Origin: Tilletia caries
Lineage: Eukaryota > Basidiomycota > Exobasidiomycetes > Tilletiales > Tilletiaceae
Direction of reading: 5' to 3'
Assembly (NCBI GenBank): GCA_032718865.1
Contig: JALUTQ010000037.1
Coordinates: forward strand, 372,001 to 436,000
Length of the DNA: 64,000 nucleotides
Shown here piece after piece: positions 1-12,227 of the stretch (positions within the stretch are counted from its first letter, which is position 1; each line of letters begins with the position of its first letter). Both the position numbers and the translations under genes were made by a program. Below the pieces are notes generated by a model. The model made no database searches, was not told the DNA's origin, and saw only the letters and a list, made by a program, of their open reading frames with translations.

Positions 1-1418
1 GATAGTAGATGACAGCCGCAACAGATAAAATGAACGTGCCAGGCTTTTGATAGATCACATCTGTGAAATTTTTCAGTGGGAGAGCAGGTCATCGTCAGGA
101 AATCGGCATCAAAGAAAGAGTCAAGCGCAGCAGAACCCCGAACAAAGGGGAAAAGAAAAAAACAACTCACCCATCATCCCAAACGAAGCAGCCGGCTCCC
201 CCTTCTCCCACCGAACCCACGTCTCCTCAGCCCGACCCTGCGCCAACCTGCCCATCCTAACATTCCAATCCAACATCTTCCTCGAAGACAGATGATACGA
301 GCACAACGTCGGCGCCGCGATAATATTCAACTTCGCCGCCAGATGGACCCGGCTGAACGGCCGCAGATAGGCCTCGCCCGAGGAGTCGTTCTGCGAGAGG
401 CTCTCGTCGATGTCGGCTTCGTTCGCAAGGAGGAAGTCTTCGTTGTTGTACAGGGCTGCGTGTTCGTCGGAGAGGAGGGAGCCGGAGCCGGAGGAGGGGC
501 CCGCGGTGCTGTTTCCTGAGGCTGGGGAGCGTTCCGAGGGGAGCGACGAGCCGTCGTTCCACACCATGCTGACCCATGGCTGAGGAGTGAGACAAAGAAG
601 TCAGATTTTCCCGCAGATGTACATATGCGCATGTATGCGAGCTTGTGCCCGGGTCGCTCTCACCATATCTTTTGTGCCGGCCTTGTACCATTGCTCATCT
701 ACATCCACGCTCACGTAGATGACCTGATAAATTTCCACAAAGGAGCCAAAGGTCAGCTGGGGATCATTTCCCGCATGCGAATCAGGATAGCGCAGCATTT
801 TCCTGCACGGCGAGGCGCTTGCTCACCTTGAATTCCTTGTGATGTCTCTTGCTGAATTCGCTGATGGTCTGTAGAGAAGAAATACCACGGCCACAGTAAG
901 CACCCATCAGCAAACCCTGCGCACTGGGGGGCCCTCCCACCAACAACAAAAAAACTCACCTTATGATACTCCTTCAAAGGTTGCCCCGCCCACTGACTCG
1001 AGAAGTAAAACCCAACAACTTTAACGCCCTTGAAGAAGTCCCTCAAATTCACAGGCTCGCCCTTCCCATCCACAAGCCGCAACCGACGCAAGAGCGGGTC
1101 CGAATGCTGATACTGCTCCGGCGCAGTCAACCGCTTCCGACGCTCCGTGCCCGCCTTGAGAGCAGGCTTGAGCGCAGAGGTCGTCGCTGATGTCGTGCTG
1201 TTGGTGGTGGTGGTGGTGGTGGTGGTGGTCGACGACATTTGATGCTGGGGGGTGGTGCTACCGAAGGCGGCGGCGAAGGAGGAGGAGAGGGTGGTGCTGT
1301 TATTTGAACCTGCGCCCGTGGGAAGGAACGTGCTGCCAGTGGCCGGTCCGTCGATGGAGATGGAGTCCTCCGAGGGCCCGAACGAGACGCTGCGCTTCGG
1401 CATAGGCTGAGCGCTCAT
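1..1418 (-). CDS. Thioredoxin-fold (nucleoredoxin/tryparedoxin-like) protein lacking CxxC, 3' end outside window
   Basis: Five exons can be chained on the minus strand: 960-1418, 827-868, 664-723, 171-579 and 1-60 (continuing off the left edge); every junction keeps frame with GTGAG donors and AG acceptors. The N-terminal 85 residues are low complexity (Ser/Thr, a nine-threonine run). A thioredoxin fold follows: beta strand VVGFYFSSQW, helix TISEFSKRHHKEFK, strand VIYVSVDVDEQW, and PWVSMVWNDG in place of the usual cis-Pro region. Nucleoredoxin and tryparedoxin domains carry W-C-x-x-C after the first strand; here it reads QWAGQPLKEY, so both redox cysteines are absent. The protein is therefore probably not an oxidoreductase; a binding or scaffold role is inference. 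A Ser/Gly-rich insert follows WNDG. The start at 1418 gives the longest frame, and no other ATG fits better. Confidence 0.7.
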
Positions 1419-2019
1419 CGTTGCTTACAGTGACTGTTCGGAGACCTTGGCCCGCGCTTTTGAAGGGAGCGAGAAGACTGGCGGGAAGTTGTCAGCGAGA
1501 TGCGAGAGCGAGGCGCGTGGATCCAGAGAGCTTCGCGTGTCAAGCGTGCGCGGGTGGGTGGTGCCGAAGCCGGGTGCGTGGTTGCGCAGGATTACAGACC
1601 CCGCAGACCACGAAGGACAGACGCGAATGACCAGCGTCTAGCGTCTCGCCACAGCAAAAGGGTGACTCACCGCTTTCGCCCCTCCGCTCCTCCCGCTCCA
1701 CTCATCGCAGGCCAACCGCCAAAAGGAACAGGTCGAACTGTGTTAGGGCACACTCATCCACACTGCTCAGCAACGACCACTTCCTAGATATGTACAGTCA
1801 AGCCAAGCGGGGCGCACAGTATGTAGATTCGAGCACGTTTTCATTCATTTCGATCATCAATCACAGAGAGAAAGAGAGAGAGAGAGAGAAGAGACCCAGA
1901 ACTGCCTATGTATGAGAAGCACCGAGACTGAGGGAACGGGAGAGGGAGGGGGAAAGAGGGGTAACAAGAGGGGTGTGGGAGAGGGAGAGGGAGAGAGTAA
2001 ACAGGAAAGACCCTTACTT
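1419..2019. other. Intergenic: promoter of the thioredoxin-like gene and 3' flank of GLT1
   Basis: No supported gene. It holds the upstream region of the minus-strand thioredoxin-like gene and the downstream region of GLT1, including an (AG)n tract near 1866-1890 and purine-rich sequence to 2000. Plus-strand open frames here are short and composition-driven. Confidence 0.6.
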
Positions 2020-5000
2020 TCAAGCAGCAACAGCCTGAGCCGTCGACTTCGTCGCCTGATGAGCAAACGTGCGCTTCCGGATCCCACCCGCCCAGGGCAG
2101 GATCGTGTTGCCCTGGAGGTCCATGTCGATAACAGCAGCAGCCGCTCTAGCCTCGTTCAGCGCCCACACGACCAAACTCTGCCCGCGTCGGCAGTCACCG
2201 CACGCATAGACACCATCAACGTTCGTCTTGTAAGGCCGGGCACCCTTCTGGTCGTCCGCCTTCACGTTCGAGCGTCCGTCCTGCTCGACGCCAAGAGACT
2301 CCAGCGCCTCCTTCTCAGGACCCAAGAACCCAAGCGAGAGCAGACAGATCTGCGCAGGGATCCGCTTCTCCGACCCAGCCTTCGAGCTCATCGCCCACTT
2401 GCCCGACGCATCCTTGTTCCACTCCACAGTGGCAACGTGCAGAGCAGCCAAGTTGCCATCCTCGTCGACCTCAAACTTCTGCGTCGTCGTGTTGAACGCA
2501 CGCGGGTCCGAGCCGAAGTGGTCAGCAACCTCAGTGTGGCCGTAGTCGGTACGGAAGATACGGGGCCACTGCGGCCACGGGTTGTCCCGAGCACGCGACT
2601 CCGGCGGGGGAGGCAGCAGCTCCAGGTTCGTAACACTCTTGGCACCCAACCGCATCGAGGTACCAATGCAGTCGTTACCAGTGTCACCACCACCGATGAC
2701 AACAACATCCTTACCAGCAGGGTTCAGCTCGCCAAGCGCAGACTCGAGGTTGTCGAGTGTGCCGTTGAGCAAGTTCCTCGTCGTGCGCGTAAGGTAGTCC
2801 ATCGCGAACGCCACACCGTTAGCCTCACGGCCGGGGATCTTCAGGTCACGAGGCCATGTCGCACCAGTGGCGAACAGCAGAGCATCGTGTCCAGCCTTGA
2901 GCTCCTCCGCGCTGACGTCCTTGCCGACGTTCACGCCCGTCACAAACTTGACGCCCTCCTCGGCCATCAGGTTCACACGACGGTCGACGACCATCTTGTC
3001 GAGCTTCATGTTCGGGATACCGTACATCAGCAGACCACCGATCCGGTCCTGTCGCTCGTACACAGTCACAGTGTGACCGGCCCGGTTGAGCTGGTCGGCA
3101 GCGGCGAGACCAGCCGGACCCGAACCAATGATGGCAACCGTCTTGCCAGTGCGGCGCAACGGCGGGCGGGGCTTCATCATGCCGTGGGCCCATGCTCGGT
3201 CAATGATGGCAGCCTCAACCGACTTGATACCGACAGGCTGCTCGATGATGCCGAGCACACAAGCACCCTCGCAAGGAGCGGGGCAGACCCGACCCGTGAA
3301 CTCGGGGAAGTTGTTCGTCATCAACAACCGGTTAAGAGCGTCCTCCCACTGACCCTTGAACACCAGGTCGTTCCACTTCGGGATAACGTTCGAGATCGGG
3401 CAACCCGTGTCCGACTGGCAGAACGGAACACCACAGTCCATGCAGCGCGCGGTCTGGTACTTCAGCTCAGCATCGGTAAGACGAACCGAGAGCTCCTTGA
3501 AGTCCTTAACACGCTTCGAGGGAGTCCGGTACTGCTCGCCCAGACGCTTGTACTTCATAAAGCCGCGCATCTTGTCGAGCTTGTTCAGACGACTCTTAGC
3601 AACCTCCTCGTCCACCATGGAGTCCTCCATGTCAACAACAGAGGGCTCGTGGAGGTTCTTCTCGTCCGCGCTGCTCTCAGAGGCAACAGTAACGTCGACC
3701 TGGCTGCCGTGGCGGGAGAGAGTGCCGAGCAAGTCGACGTGGCTCGACCGCTTCTTCTCAGCAGCGGCCCGGCTGGCCTCCTCCTCAAGAACACGCTTGT
3801 AGTCGAGCGGCATGACACGGACGAAGCGGGGGAGCAAGTGGTGGAAGTCGTGGATGACATGCTCAGCGACCGTAGAACCAGTGTAGTGACGGTGGTTCTC
3901 GATCAAGTTGCGAAGCTCCGCAATCTCATGGGGGTCCTTCACCTTGCCGAGCTCGACCATCTCCGTGTTGCACTTGCTGGCAAAGTCGCGGTTCAGGTCG
4001 AGAACGTAGGCGATACCACCGCTCATACCGGCAGCAAAGTTACGTCCCGTGCTGCCGAGAACGACGATACGACCGCCGGTCATGTACTCGCAACCGTGGT
4101 CTCCGACACCCTCGACAACGGCATGGGCACCCGAGTTACGCACGGCGAATCGCTCGGCGGCGATACCACGGAAGTAGGCATGGCCGCGAGTGGCACCGTA
4201 CAGGCACACATTACCGATGATAATGTTCTCCTCCGCCTTGAAGGTCGAGTTCTTCGGGGGGTACACAATGATGCGGCCACCACTGAGACCCTTTCCGACG
4301 TAGTCGTTGGCGTCACCCTCGAGCTCGAGCGTGATACCGGGCGCCAAGAAGGCACCGCACGACTGACCGGCACTGCCCTTGGCGTTGATGTGGATCGTGT
4401 CGCGGGGGAGACCCTCTTCACCGTACAGGCGCGAGACACGGTACGAGAGCGTGGCACCGAGCGCACGGTCCGTGTTGACGACCTCGCAGTCAATCTCGAC
4501 GGGGATACCCTCCATAAGCGCAGGCTCAGCCTCGTCAATGAACTTGTTGTCCAGACGGATGTAAAGCTTGTGGTCCTGCTGGCGGACCTTGTAAGTAGCC
4601 GCACCCGGGCGCATCTTGTGAGCAGCCTTGAGCAGCGGGCTCAGGTCAAGCTTGGCCGTCTTGGGCGTGCGAAGGCTCTCGTCAACCTTGAGCAGGTCAG
4701 CACGACCGACCATCTCGTTGATGGTGCGCAGACCGAGCTTGGCCATGATCGTTCGGAGCTCCTCAGCGAGGAAGAAGAAGAAGTTGATGACTGCCAATCA
4801 CGAAATTAGTTCGTCAGTCAAAAGAAAAAAACCATGAGCGTCAAGTGAAAAGGAAACGGAGTAAACTCACCATGCTCGGGCTGACCCGCGAACTTCTCAC
4901 GAAGCTCAGGGTCCTGAGTGGCAATACCAACAGGGCAAGTGTTCAGGTGGCAGCGACGCATCTACAACAAAAGGAAGAAAAGATCAGTACACATGCTTCC

Positions 5001-8000
5001 AAATGAGCACGCTAGAAGACATCCCAACAAAAAAAACAACTCACCATAATGCATCCAAGAGCGATCAAACCAGTAGTAGCAAATCCAAACTCCTCAGCAC
5101 CAAGCAAACAAGCAATAGCAACATCCCGACCCGTCCTCAGACATCCATCCGTCTGGACGGTAACCCGACCACGCAGGTCATTAAGCACAAGCGTCTGGTG
5201 CGTCTCCGCCAGACCGAGCTCAAAGGGCAGTCCCGCGTACTTGATCGAGGACCAACGCGCCGCGCCCGTGCCGCCGTCGTGGCCCGAGATCAGGATGTGG
5301 TCTGCTTTGGCCTTGGCGACACCAGAGGCGACGATGCCGACACCGACTTCGGAGACGAGCTTGACGGAAACACGTGCGCGAGGGTTCGAGCACTTGAGAT
5401 CTGTGAGTTCCAAAATAGAGGAAAAATGAGTCCAACGCCGTCCGTTTCAACTCGCCACTCGAATGAAAGAGGGGTCCAGAAAAAAACTCACCATAAATCA
5501 ACTGCTTCAAATCCTCAATCGAGTAAATGTCATGATGAGGCGGCGGCGAAATGAGGCCAACCCCAGGAGTCGAATGCCTGGTCCGCGCAATCGACTGCGA
5601 AACCTTGTGCCCGGGTAACTCCCCACCCTCACCAGGCTTAGCTCCCTGCGCCATCTTGATCTGCAACTCGTCCGCGTCCGCGAGGTAGTTCGACGTCACA
5701 CCGAACCGGCCCGAGGCGATCTGCTTGATCTTCGAGCGGAGGGAGTCCCCGTTGGGAAGCGGGATCGAGCGCTCGGCGTCTTCGCCTCCTTCGCCCGTGT
5801 TCGACTTGCCACCCAATCGGTTCATCGCAATCGCAAGCGCAGAGTGGGCCTCCATCGAGATAGAGCCGTAGGACATCGCACCCGTGCAGAACCGCTGCAC
5901 AATCTCCGTCCAGGGCTCGACCTGATCAACAGGGATCGACCGCGCCTTATCATAGTCAAAGTCAAGCAAGCCACGAAGCGTGGTGGCCTTGATCGCATTG
6001 TGCGACGACTTCGAGTACGCATCATACGCAGACTGGTTCTTCTCCCGACTCGCATCCTGCAAGTTTGCAATCGAGCTCGGGTCGTTGATGTGCGCCTCAC
6101 CACCGTCACGCCAGTGGTACTCCCCACTCTCGGGCAGACCAGGGATGCTGATCGTCTCGCGCGAGGGGTAACCACGGTCGTGGAACTCGAGCGCGTCGAG
6201 CGCGAGGATGTCAAAGGTGGCACCCTTGATTCGGCTCGCGGTGCCGACAAAGCAGCGATCAATGACGGTATCATCGATGCCGAGGGCCTCGAAAATCTGG
6301 GCACCCTTGTACGACTCAATCGTAGAGATGCCCATCTTGGACATGATCTTCAAGATACCGCCGTCCATGGCAGAGACAAAGTTCTTGATCAGGTCCTCGG
6401 GCGACATGTCCACCTTGAGCAGACCCTCGCGGCTGATCTTCAGCATGGCCTCCAGCGCGAGCCAGGGGCAGATCGCATCGGCACCGTATCCGATAAGCAC
6501 ACAGGCGTGGTGGACCTCACGGGCCTCGGCAGTCTCGATCATGACCGCCACCTTGGAGCGCTCCTTGTTCTGGACCAGGTGGTGGTGCACGGCACCACAG
6601 GCGACGAGCGACGAGATTGCCACACGGTCAGGGCCGACGTTTCGGTCGGAAAGCACAACGATGCGCTTGCCGTCCTTGATGGCCTGAGTCGCCTCGGCGC
6701 AAATGCGACCAATGGTCTGCTCGTAGCCGATAACAGTCTCGCTCCTCTCGAAAGTGATGTCGATCACCTGAGTCGACCAGTCAGGTCGGGCCAGCTCCAT
6801 ACGCTTGATGGACTCCATCTGCTCGATGGTCAGGATGGGGCTCGTCAGGAGAAGACGGTGGCACTGGTCGGCACGCATGTCGAGCAAGTTGCCCTGGGGT
6901 CCGACGTACTGCTCCAGACTCATAACGATGGCCTCCCGAATGGGGTCGATCGGCGGGTTGGTAACCTGCGCGAAGAGCTGGCGGAAGTAGTCGTAGATCA
7001 GACGAGGAGCGTTGGCAACGCAAGCCAGGGGAGCGTCGTTACCCATGGAACCAAGAGCCTCCTTGGCGTCGGAGACCATGGGAAGCATAAGGAGCGAGAT
7101 CTGCTCAACGGTGTAACCGAAGGCAAGCAACTTGGGATCCGTGCTCAGCTTCTCGTCGTCGATCTTAGGTGCGATGGCGTTCGAGGTCTTGCGACGAACG
7201 GTGTCGACAACCTCGGGAAGCTTGATGACGTGCTGCTCGATCCAGGCGGCAAAGTCGGCGCGCTGGGCGGTGGACATCTTGAGCTCGCGGTCCTCGACGA
7301 TGCGGCCCTCGACGGTGTCGACGAGGAGCATCTTACCGGGCTGGAGACGGCCCTTGGACACCACGGTGGCGGGGTCGATGTAGATCGTTCCGACCTCGGA
7401 CGCGCAGATCATGATGTCGTCGTCGGTGATGACGAATCGGCAGGGACGGAGACCGTTTCGGTCCAAGTTGGCACCGCAGTATCGTCCGTCGGAGAAGGTG
7501 AAGAGTGCGGGACCGTCCCATGGCTCCATGAGACAGGCAGCCCACTGGTAGAAGGCGACCTTCTCGGGCTCCATGTGGTCGTTTCCTTGCCATGCCTCGG
7601 GGACCATCATCATGACGGCCTGGGGCAGGGTGAGGACACCGTTGACGACGAGCAACTCGAGACAGTTGTCGAAAGCGGCTGAGTCGGAGCCACCGGTCTC
7701 GATGATGGGGTAGAGCAAGTCGAGCTCATCCTTGAATGTCTCGGACTCGAGGACACCCTCACGAGCGCGCATCCAGTTCTTGTTGCCACGGATGGTGTTG
7801 ATTTCACCTGTAATAATCGTTTGGGAGAGGCCGATTTGTCAGCAACAAAAAAAATAAGGAAAACATGCAGAAGAAGCGAGAATGGACTTACCGTTGTGTG
7901 CGGCCCATCGCATAGGCTGGGCACGGTCCCAAGAGGGGAAGGTGTTGGTGGAGAAACGCGAGTGCACAAGGGCAAAGTGGGACTCGTATCTGACATTGGT

Positions 8001-8903
8001 AAGATCGTGGTAGTAGTCGTACACCTGTCTGGGGCTGAGTTGACCCTTGTAGACGATGTTGCTCGGGCTGAGGGAGCAGATGTAGAACCAGTTGGCGAGG
8101 CCGATCTGGTGGGTGGCATGCTTGCGAAGCACGTAGAGCTGTCGCTGGAAGAACTGGTTGTCGAAGTTCTTGTTGGCGCCCTCGGTCGACTTGGAGCTGG
8201 CTCCGTAGTGGGTTGTGAGGACGACGAAGGGCTGCAAGATCTTGGGCTCCTTGCTGAGTGCAGCGGGGCCGAGGATGGTGTTGTCGACGGGGACCTCACG
8301 CCAGCCGAGGACTCGGAGGGAGAGGTCGGCTGCGATGGCGGTGAACTTCTTGACGTGTGCCTTGCGGTTTGCCTCGTTTCGGTCGAAGAAGAGGTTGCCG
8401 ACTGCGTATTGACCTTGGGGAGGGAGCTGGACACCGAAGTCCTGCTCGACCTCTCGTCGGAAGAAGGAGTCTGGGATGCCGGTCATGGCACCTGCACCGT
8501 CACCGTCGCGTGCGTCGGCACCGACAGCGCCACGATGGGTCATGTTGCATAGAACAGACTTGGCATCGGTGACAATCTTGTGAGAGGGCTTTCCCTTCAG
8601 GCGGATTGGAATAGTGCAGATTTGTCAGCCTGGCGTTGATAAGAGCAAAGGGAAGGGGGAGTGATGACTGATGAGACTGACCTTGATGTGGCACATGAAG
8701 CCTACACCGCAAGCATCCTTCTCATTTTCAGGGTCGTAGAGACCCTGTGCGGCGGGAAGGGAGCCTGCCCATGAGGTCTGGTCTCGCTCGACCTGGTCGA
8801 AGCCGGAGGCAGCGAGGTCGTAGGGAGCGTCGTCTTGGTGGTCGGGTGCGTGCTTGTCGTTGAAGTCGGGGTCGAAGCGGACGCGGCGTGCGGCAGTGGC
8901 CAT
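2020..8903 (-). CDS. GLT1: Glutamate synthase [NAD(P)H], GOGAT, alpha and beta parts fused
   Basis: It makes two glutamates from glutamine and 2-oxoglutarate, the ammonium-assimilation step paired with glutamine synthetase. Six exons: 8682-8903, 7892-8594, 5492-7807, 5045-5400, 4871-4961 and 2020-4790, giving 2152 residues, the usual eukaryotic length. The N-terminal Ntn glutaminase nucleophile is Cys65 in KDACGVGF, which implies a 64-residue propeptide. The FMN/synthase domain includes [17 protein letters not shown] (spanning an intron) and [11 protein letters not shown]. The 3Fe-4S cysteines lie in [12 protein letters not shown] near residue 1203. The beta part has 4Fe-4S cysteines ([18 protein letters not shown]) and two dinucleotide folds ([13 protein letters not shown] near 1780, [12 protein letters not shown]). 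All key residues seen are present. Whether it uses NADH or NADPH cannot be read here; fungal GLT1 is usually NADH-dependent. Long antisense frames over it are shadows. Confidence 0.97.
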
Positions 8904-9982
8904 ATCACCGTCGGGGAGTGTATGCGCGGTTGATGTTGTGCTTTCTTTGTGGTGGGAACGAGACGTGCGCTGTGCGCTGTGCCGTCAAGTGGGAGTGTGT
9001 GATTGTGTGTTCTGGATGGGGACAGCGCGTCTACACAGCTGCCAGTGTTGTGATCTCGCTCTTCTTATATCGAGCAAGAAGGGGAGACAGATGAGGGAGA
9101 GAGAGGTAAGGATGGGGGAGGTGGTCGTCGCAGCGAGGCAGAGACAGAGGCAGACGCAGAGGCAGAGGCAGAGGGAGCGAGAGAGAGAGAGAGGGAACTC
9201 AGAGTCACAGCGGGAGAAGGAAAAAAATCAAGCAGGGCCTCTCGCCTCTCGGAATCGGAATTCGTATGCCTCACTCACAGCCAACGAATCGGTCAGCAAG
9301 TCGCTTGTAATCATCACTGTATCATGCACGTGGCAAATATAAACTGCACTGTCTCCGCATTTCGAATCCATCTCCCATCTCATTTCGTCCCTTATTTCTC
9401 ATCCACGTCACCTTCACCTGAACCGCATCCATCTGCCCGCTGCCACCGCTGCTCGCTGCTGCTGCCCCATCGCCCGCGTCCCTGGCTGGGGTTGCTTGCT
9501 TGCTGACCATTATTCCAGCGGTCTGACAGTTCAGCTCCTGCTTCCCACTTCCCACCCGGTTCGAGCCGAAGGTGCTCTCACCAAAACACTGACCAATCAG
9601 CTTCAAGCTGGTGCTTCCCGCCAACGCCTGAGCCCAATTTGGTATAGAGAGCTGTTTTTAGCGGGCCTTCGGTGTCTTAACTTTCAATAAGGCTGCAAAG
9701 AGAAGTTGGTTGGTTTGATAAGAAAACCTTATCTAATCTGACTCGTCCACTCCACCGCCCACGTCCCATCATCCCGAGGTCCGAGCTGCTCGATCGCTCG
9801 GTGGCCGGTGCTGACCATCCCAGAGAGGTGGCCCGTGGCAGACTCCTCAGAGGCGAGGCAGCCGTCGGACGAAAGGGACGTCCAATTTCAAAACTCAAGT
9901 CAGTACACCGCCAATGTTTTCAAATGGTATGGGGAGGATTTGGACGCTGGGAGGGTCTGAAGACTCTATGCTAGAAGGGTCC
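8904..9982. other. GLT1 upstream region, no gene seen
   Basis: Promoter side of GLT1. Purine-rich tracts occur at 9090-9215 (repeated CAGAGG and GAGA units) and a TATA-like 'caaatataaac' near 9343-9353. Nothing in it reads as a conserved protein. Its right boundary is the TAA target site of the first MITE. Confidence 0.5.
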
Positions 9983-9985
9983 TAA

Positions 9986-10922
9986 GGCGGTGTTCAGTTG
10001 CGGGCGCGCGCTCCAAAATGGCGCTCAAGACACAGAGCGCGAGGAACGATGCAGCTGCCTATCAAGAAAACTCTGGGCACGTGACTTTGATTGATTGATC
10101 AATCTTTGATCAATCTTTCTTTTACGCGTGCGTACGTCATTGCTTTATATTCAACTCAAAACTGGGACCGACATCAACCAACTCACCACTATAGACGAGT
10201 GGTTAGAACAATGGATTAAATCTGTACAGGTCACCTGTTCGAATCAGAGCTTTGCTCTTTTTCTTTGCCAACTTCCTTTTTTTATTTTTATTTTTTTGCG
10301 GTTAGAATACGTGGTTGAAGGGTTAGAAGGAGACTGGTTAGAGTTGGGGTTAGGGGGTTAGAGTTAGTGGGTGCGTAAGCACCCGTTAGAAAAGGTTGGA
10401 TTGTCTTTGCGTTTTGGGGAAGAGGGTTAGAAGGGGGGGTCCGGGGGGTCTTCCCCCGGCCCGAAGTTCCGATGGTCGTACTGCCACGTGCCCAGAGTTT
10501 TCTTGATAGGCAGCTGCGGACGTTGAGCGCGAGGCCCCTCGCGCCGCGCTCTGAAAATCTGCTTCTCAGAGCGCGCGCCCGCAACTGAACAACGCTTGCG
10601 CCGGGAAGTGCGCTCTGCTTTCTCCGGCTCGGCCTCTGCTTTCTCATTTTGTGGTTTGTATTGATTTTGTGATCAATACAAAAGTCACGTGATGCTTCTG
10701 TAATCGAGCGGGAGCCAGAGCGCGCGCTCGAAGAGGTGGGCCGATCGAAATAGGTCGGCCCAGCGCCGCGCTCAGAACTGAGTGAGGGCGCTCTGAAATT
10801 TTTGGGCCCCCGGCTCTGAAAACGCGGAACTGAACATGCGTGCGCTTTCATGTCGGCCCAAAAAAAAAAACAGAGCGCGCGCTCATTTTTCAAGGTGAGC
10901 GCGCCCGCAACTGATCACCGCC
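9986..10922. mobile_element. PIF/Harbinger-type MITE with TAA target duplication
   Basis: The ends are inverted repeats of about 24 bases with one mismatch. The left end starts GGCGGTGTTCAGTTGCGGGC at 9986; the right end is its complement, ending at 10922. Both are flanked by TAA (9983-9985 and 10923-10925). A 3-base TAA/TTA duplication with GG-starting termini is characteristic of PIF/Harbinger MITEs. There is no transposase inside. A second inverted copy of the end sequence lies at about 10569-10591. A further inverted repeat pairs 10051-10082 with 10486-10517 (CACGTGCCCAGAGTTTTCTT and complement), so the element looks composite. GAGCGCGCGCTC-like palindromes recur, and the interior has degenerate GGTTAG-rich sequence at 10300-10440. 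Confidence 0.75.
10186..10262 (+). other. tRNA-like A-box/B-box segment inside the MITE
   Basis: GAGTGGTTAGAACAATGG resembles a tRNA D-arm/A box. About 25 bases later GTTCGAATC matches a B-box/T-loop, and a CTTTTTC run (Pol III-type terminator) follows at about 10256-10262. Acceptor and T stems do not pair well, so this is not called a functional tRNA. A tRNA-derived SINE remnant is the likeliest reading. Confidence 0.35.
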
Positions 10923-10946
10923 TAAAGAGGTTTTTGAAAAGGTTTT

Positions 10947-11243
10947 GTCTATTGGCCGACCCCGGTCGGTACCCGACCCCTCTGAGTTACCCTCCTTGAC
11001 CGTCCCAGCAGCGTACTTAATAAAGCGGGCTCAAATTTTGCATGGATGTCAAGGACGCCTGTACGCGTACTCATGCGAGATTTGAGGTCAATCGATGCAG
11101 AATTGATGTTGAAAGTAAGGGAGGAGCCGTTTTCTTTGGCTTAAAGAGGCGAAAAGTGGAAGTCCTTGTGGTTTTAGAGCTCTGACTGCTCTAGTGCCGG
11201 GGTCGGCCCGTCGACCTAAACCGACCGGGGTCGGCCAATAGAC
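10947..11243. repeat. Element bounded by a perfect 24-base inverted repeat
   Basis: GTCTATTGGCCGACCCCGGT... at 10947-10970 is matched perfectly in inverse at 11220-11243. Weaker similarity continues outward (TTTTGAAAAGG on both sides). No open reading frame is supported inside. I could not fix a target duplication, so the class is unknown; a short TIR element is inferred. Confidence 0.55.
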
Positions 11244-11249
11244 ACGACC

Positions 11250-12227
11250 CTTTTGAAAAGGGTCCTTGTGGGATTTTGGAGATACCATCCTGAGACCGTT
11301 TCTGAGATGGCCCTCAGAGTGTCTGTGCCTCGGAGGGTTCTCATACCTTCTGGGACGAAGGATCCTGGGACCTTTATATGCAATGAGGGATCCCAAGACG
11401 ATCTCCACGCAGGCCCACCAGGGACCATTCTCGGCTCAGGCACTCCCAGCACCCTCCCAGACGCAGCGCTCTCGACACCCTTTCGGCTGGGATACGTCAA
11501 GACCCTCTCGGTGAAGCCCTCCGAGGAGGCTCCGCAGGCAAAATCAAGTGGGGATGGTTTCGTCCAGACCCTCCGCGGGCCCCCCAACAGCGGCTCCATG
11601 GTGAGTGCAGGCTGCGCGCAGCTCCTCATCGTTCGGATGTGCTGGTGTACCACGTGGCTGGACCACGTGCTCCCCTCTTATATCTTATCTCTTATCTTCC
11701 TTTCTCTCTTTTCTCATCACTTCTCCTTCTCTCGGCCGAGAAACTTCCCTTTCTTCCTCATCTCCTTCTCCGCTCTCGCTGCTCTCCCTTGTACTTAGTT
11801 ACTCTTAGTAATGATTCATCTGCACTCTCTTCTCTACACTCTGGCGTTGCCTTTGTTCCCCTTAGACGTTGTCTCAAGGTTATTGGACGTTGTCCTCTTA
11901 CTCGTACTTTCCCCGCAGGTCAGTACCCTATCGGCACGCTACCGATACATCGGACGTCAGCCTCATCCTGCTCTGACGGCTGACCTCTGTAGATTGTTTG
12001 ATCATCGACGACCAAGTCCCGCCCGCTTCCCACCCAAGCTGACTTTCAGCTGCTGCTCACCAGTCACCACCGTCGCGCCTCACAGGGAAGGACAACGCGA
12101 ACATCAACAGCAACGAACTCGCAGTCGGCCAGCTGTACAGCGTGAGCAGGTCGCTCCTCCCTCTCCCTCTCTGTGGTGTGCTAAGATAGGAACTCTGCCT
12201 TAGGGCTATCATTCTCTCGGTACTACA
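11250..12227. other. Repeat-rich stretch without a supported gene
   Basis: 11270-11600 carries GGATCC/GGGACC-rich sequence that resembles parts of 15090-15200 and 16390-16520. From about 11638 the text (CACGTGG twice, then TCTTATCTCTTATC and pyrimidine-rich sequence) resembles the solo LTR at 12985-13219, so a diverged LTR copy is probable, but its right end is not clear. Open frames here have no recognisable content. Confidence 0.4.

Noticed and set aside
1912..4809. 965-residue open frame on the plus strand opposite GLT1
   Set aside because: It is antisense to the conserved C-terminal part of glutamate synthase. Its Arg/Val/Leu-rich content is the reverse image of GC-biased codons and shows no domain.
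5844..7682. 612-residue plus-strand frame opposite GLT1
   Set aside because: Shadow of GLT1 exon 3; no motif, no splice logic, same codon-bias artefact.
10300..10440. GGTTAG-rich sequence resembling telomere repeat
   Set aside because: Copies are degenerate and irregularly spaced inside a MITE; not an interstitial telomere array by eye.
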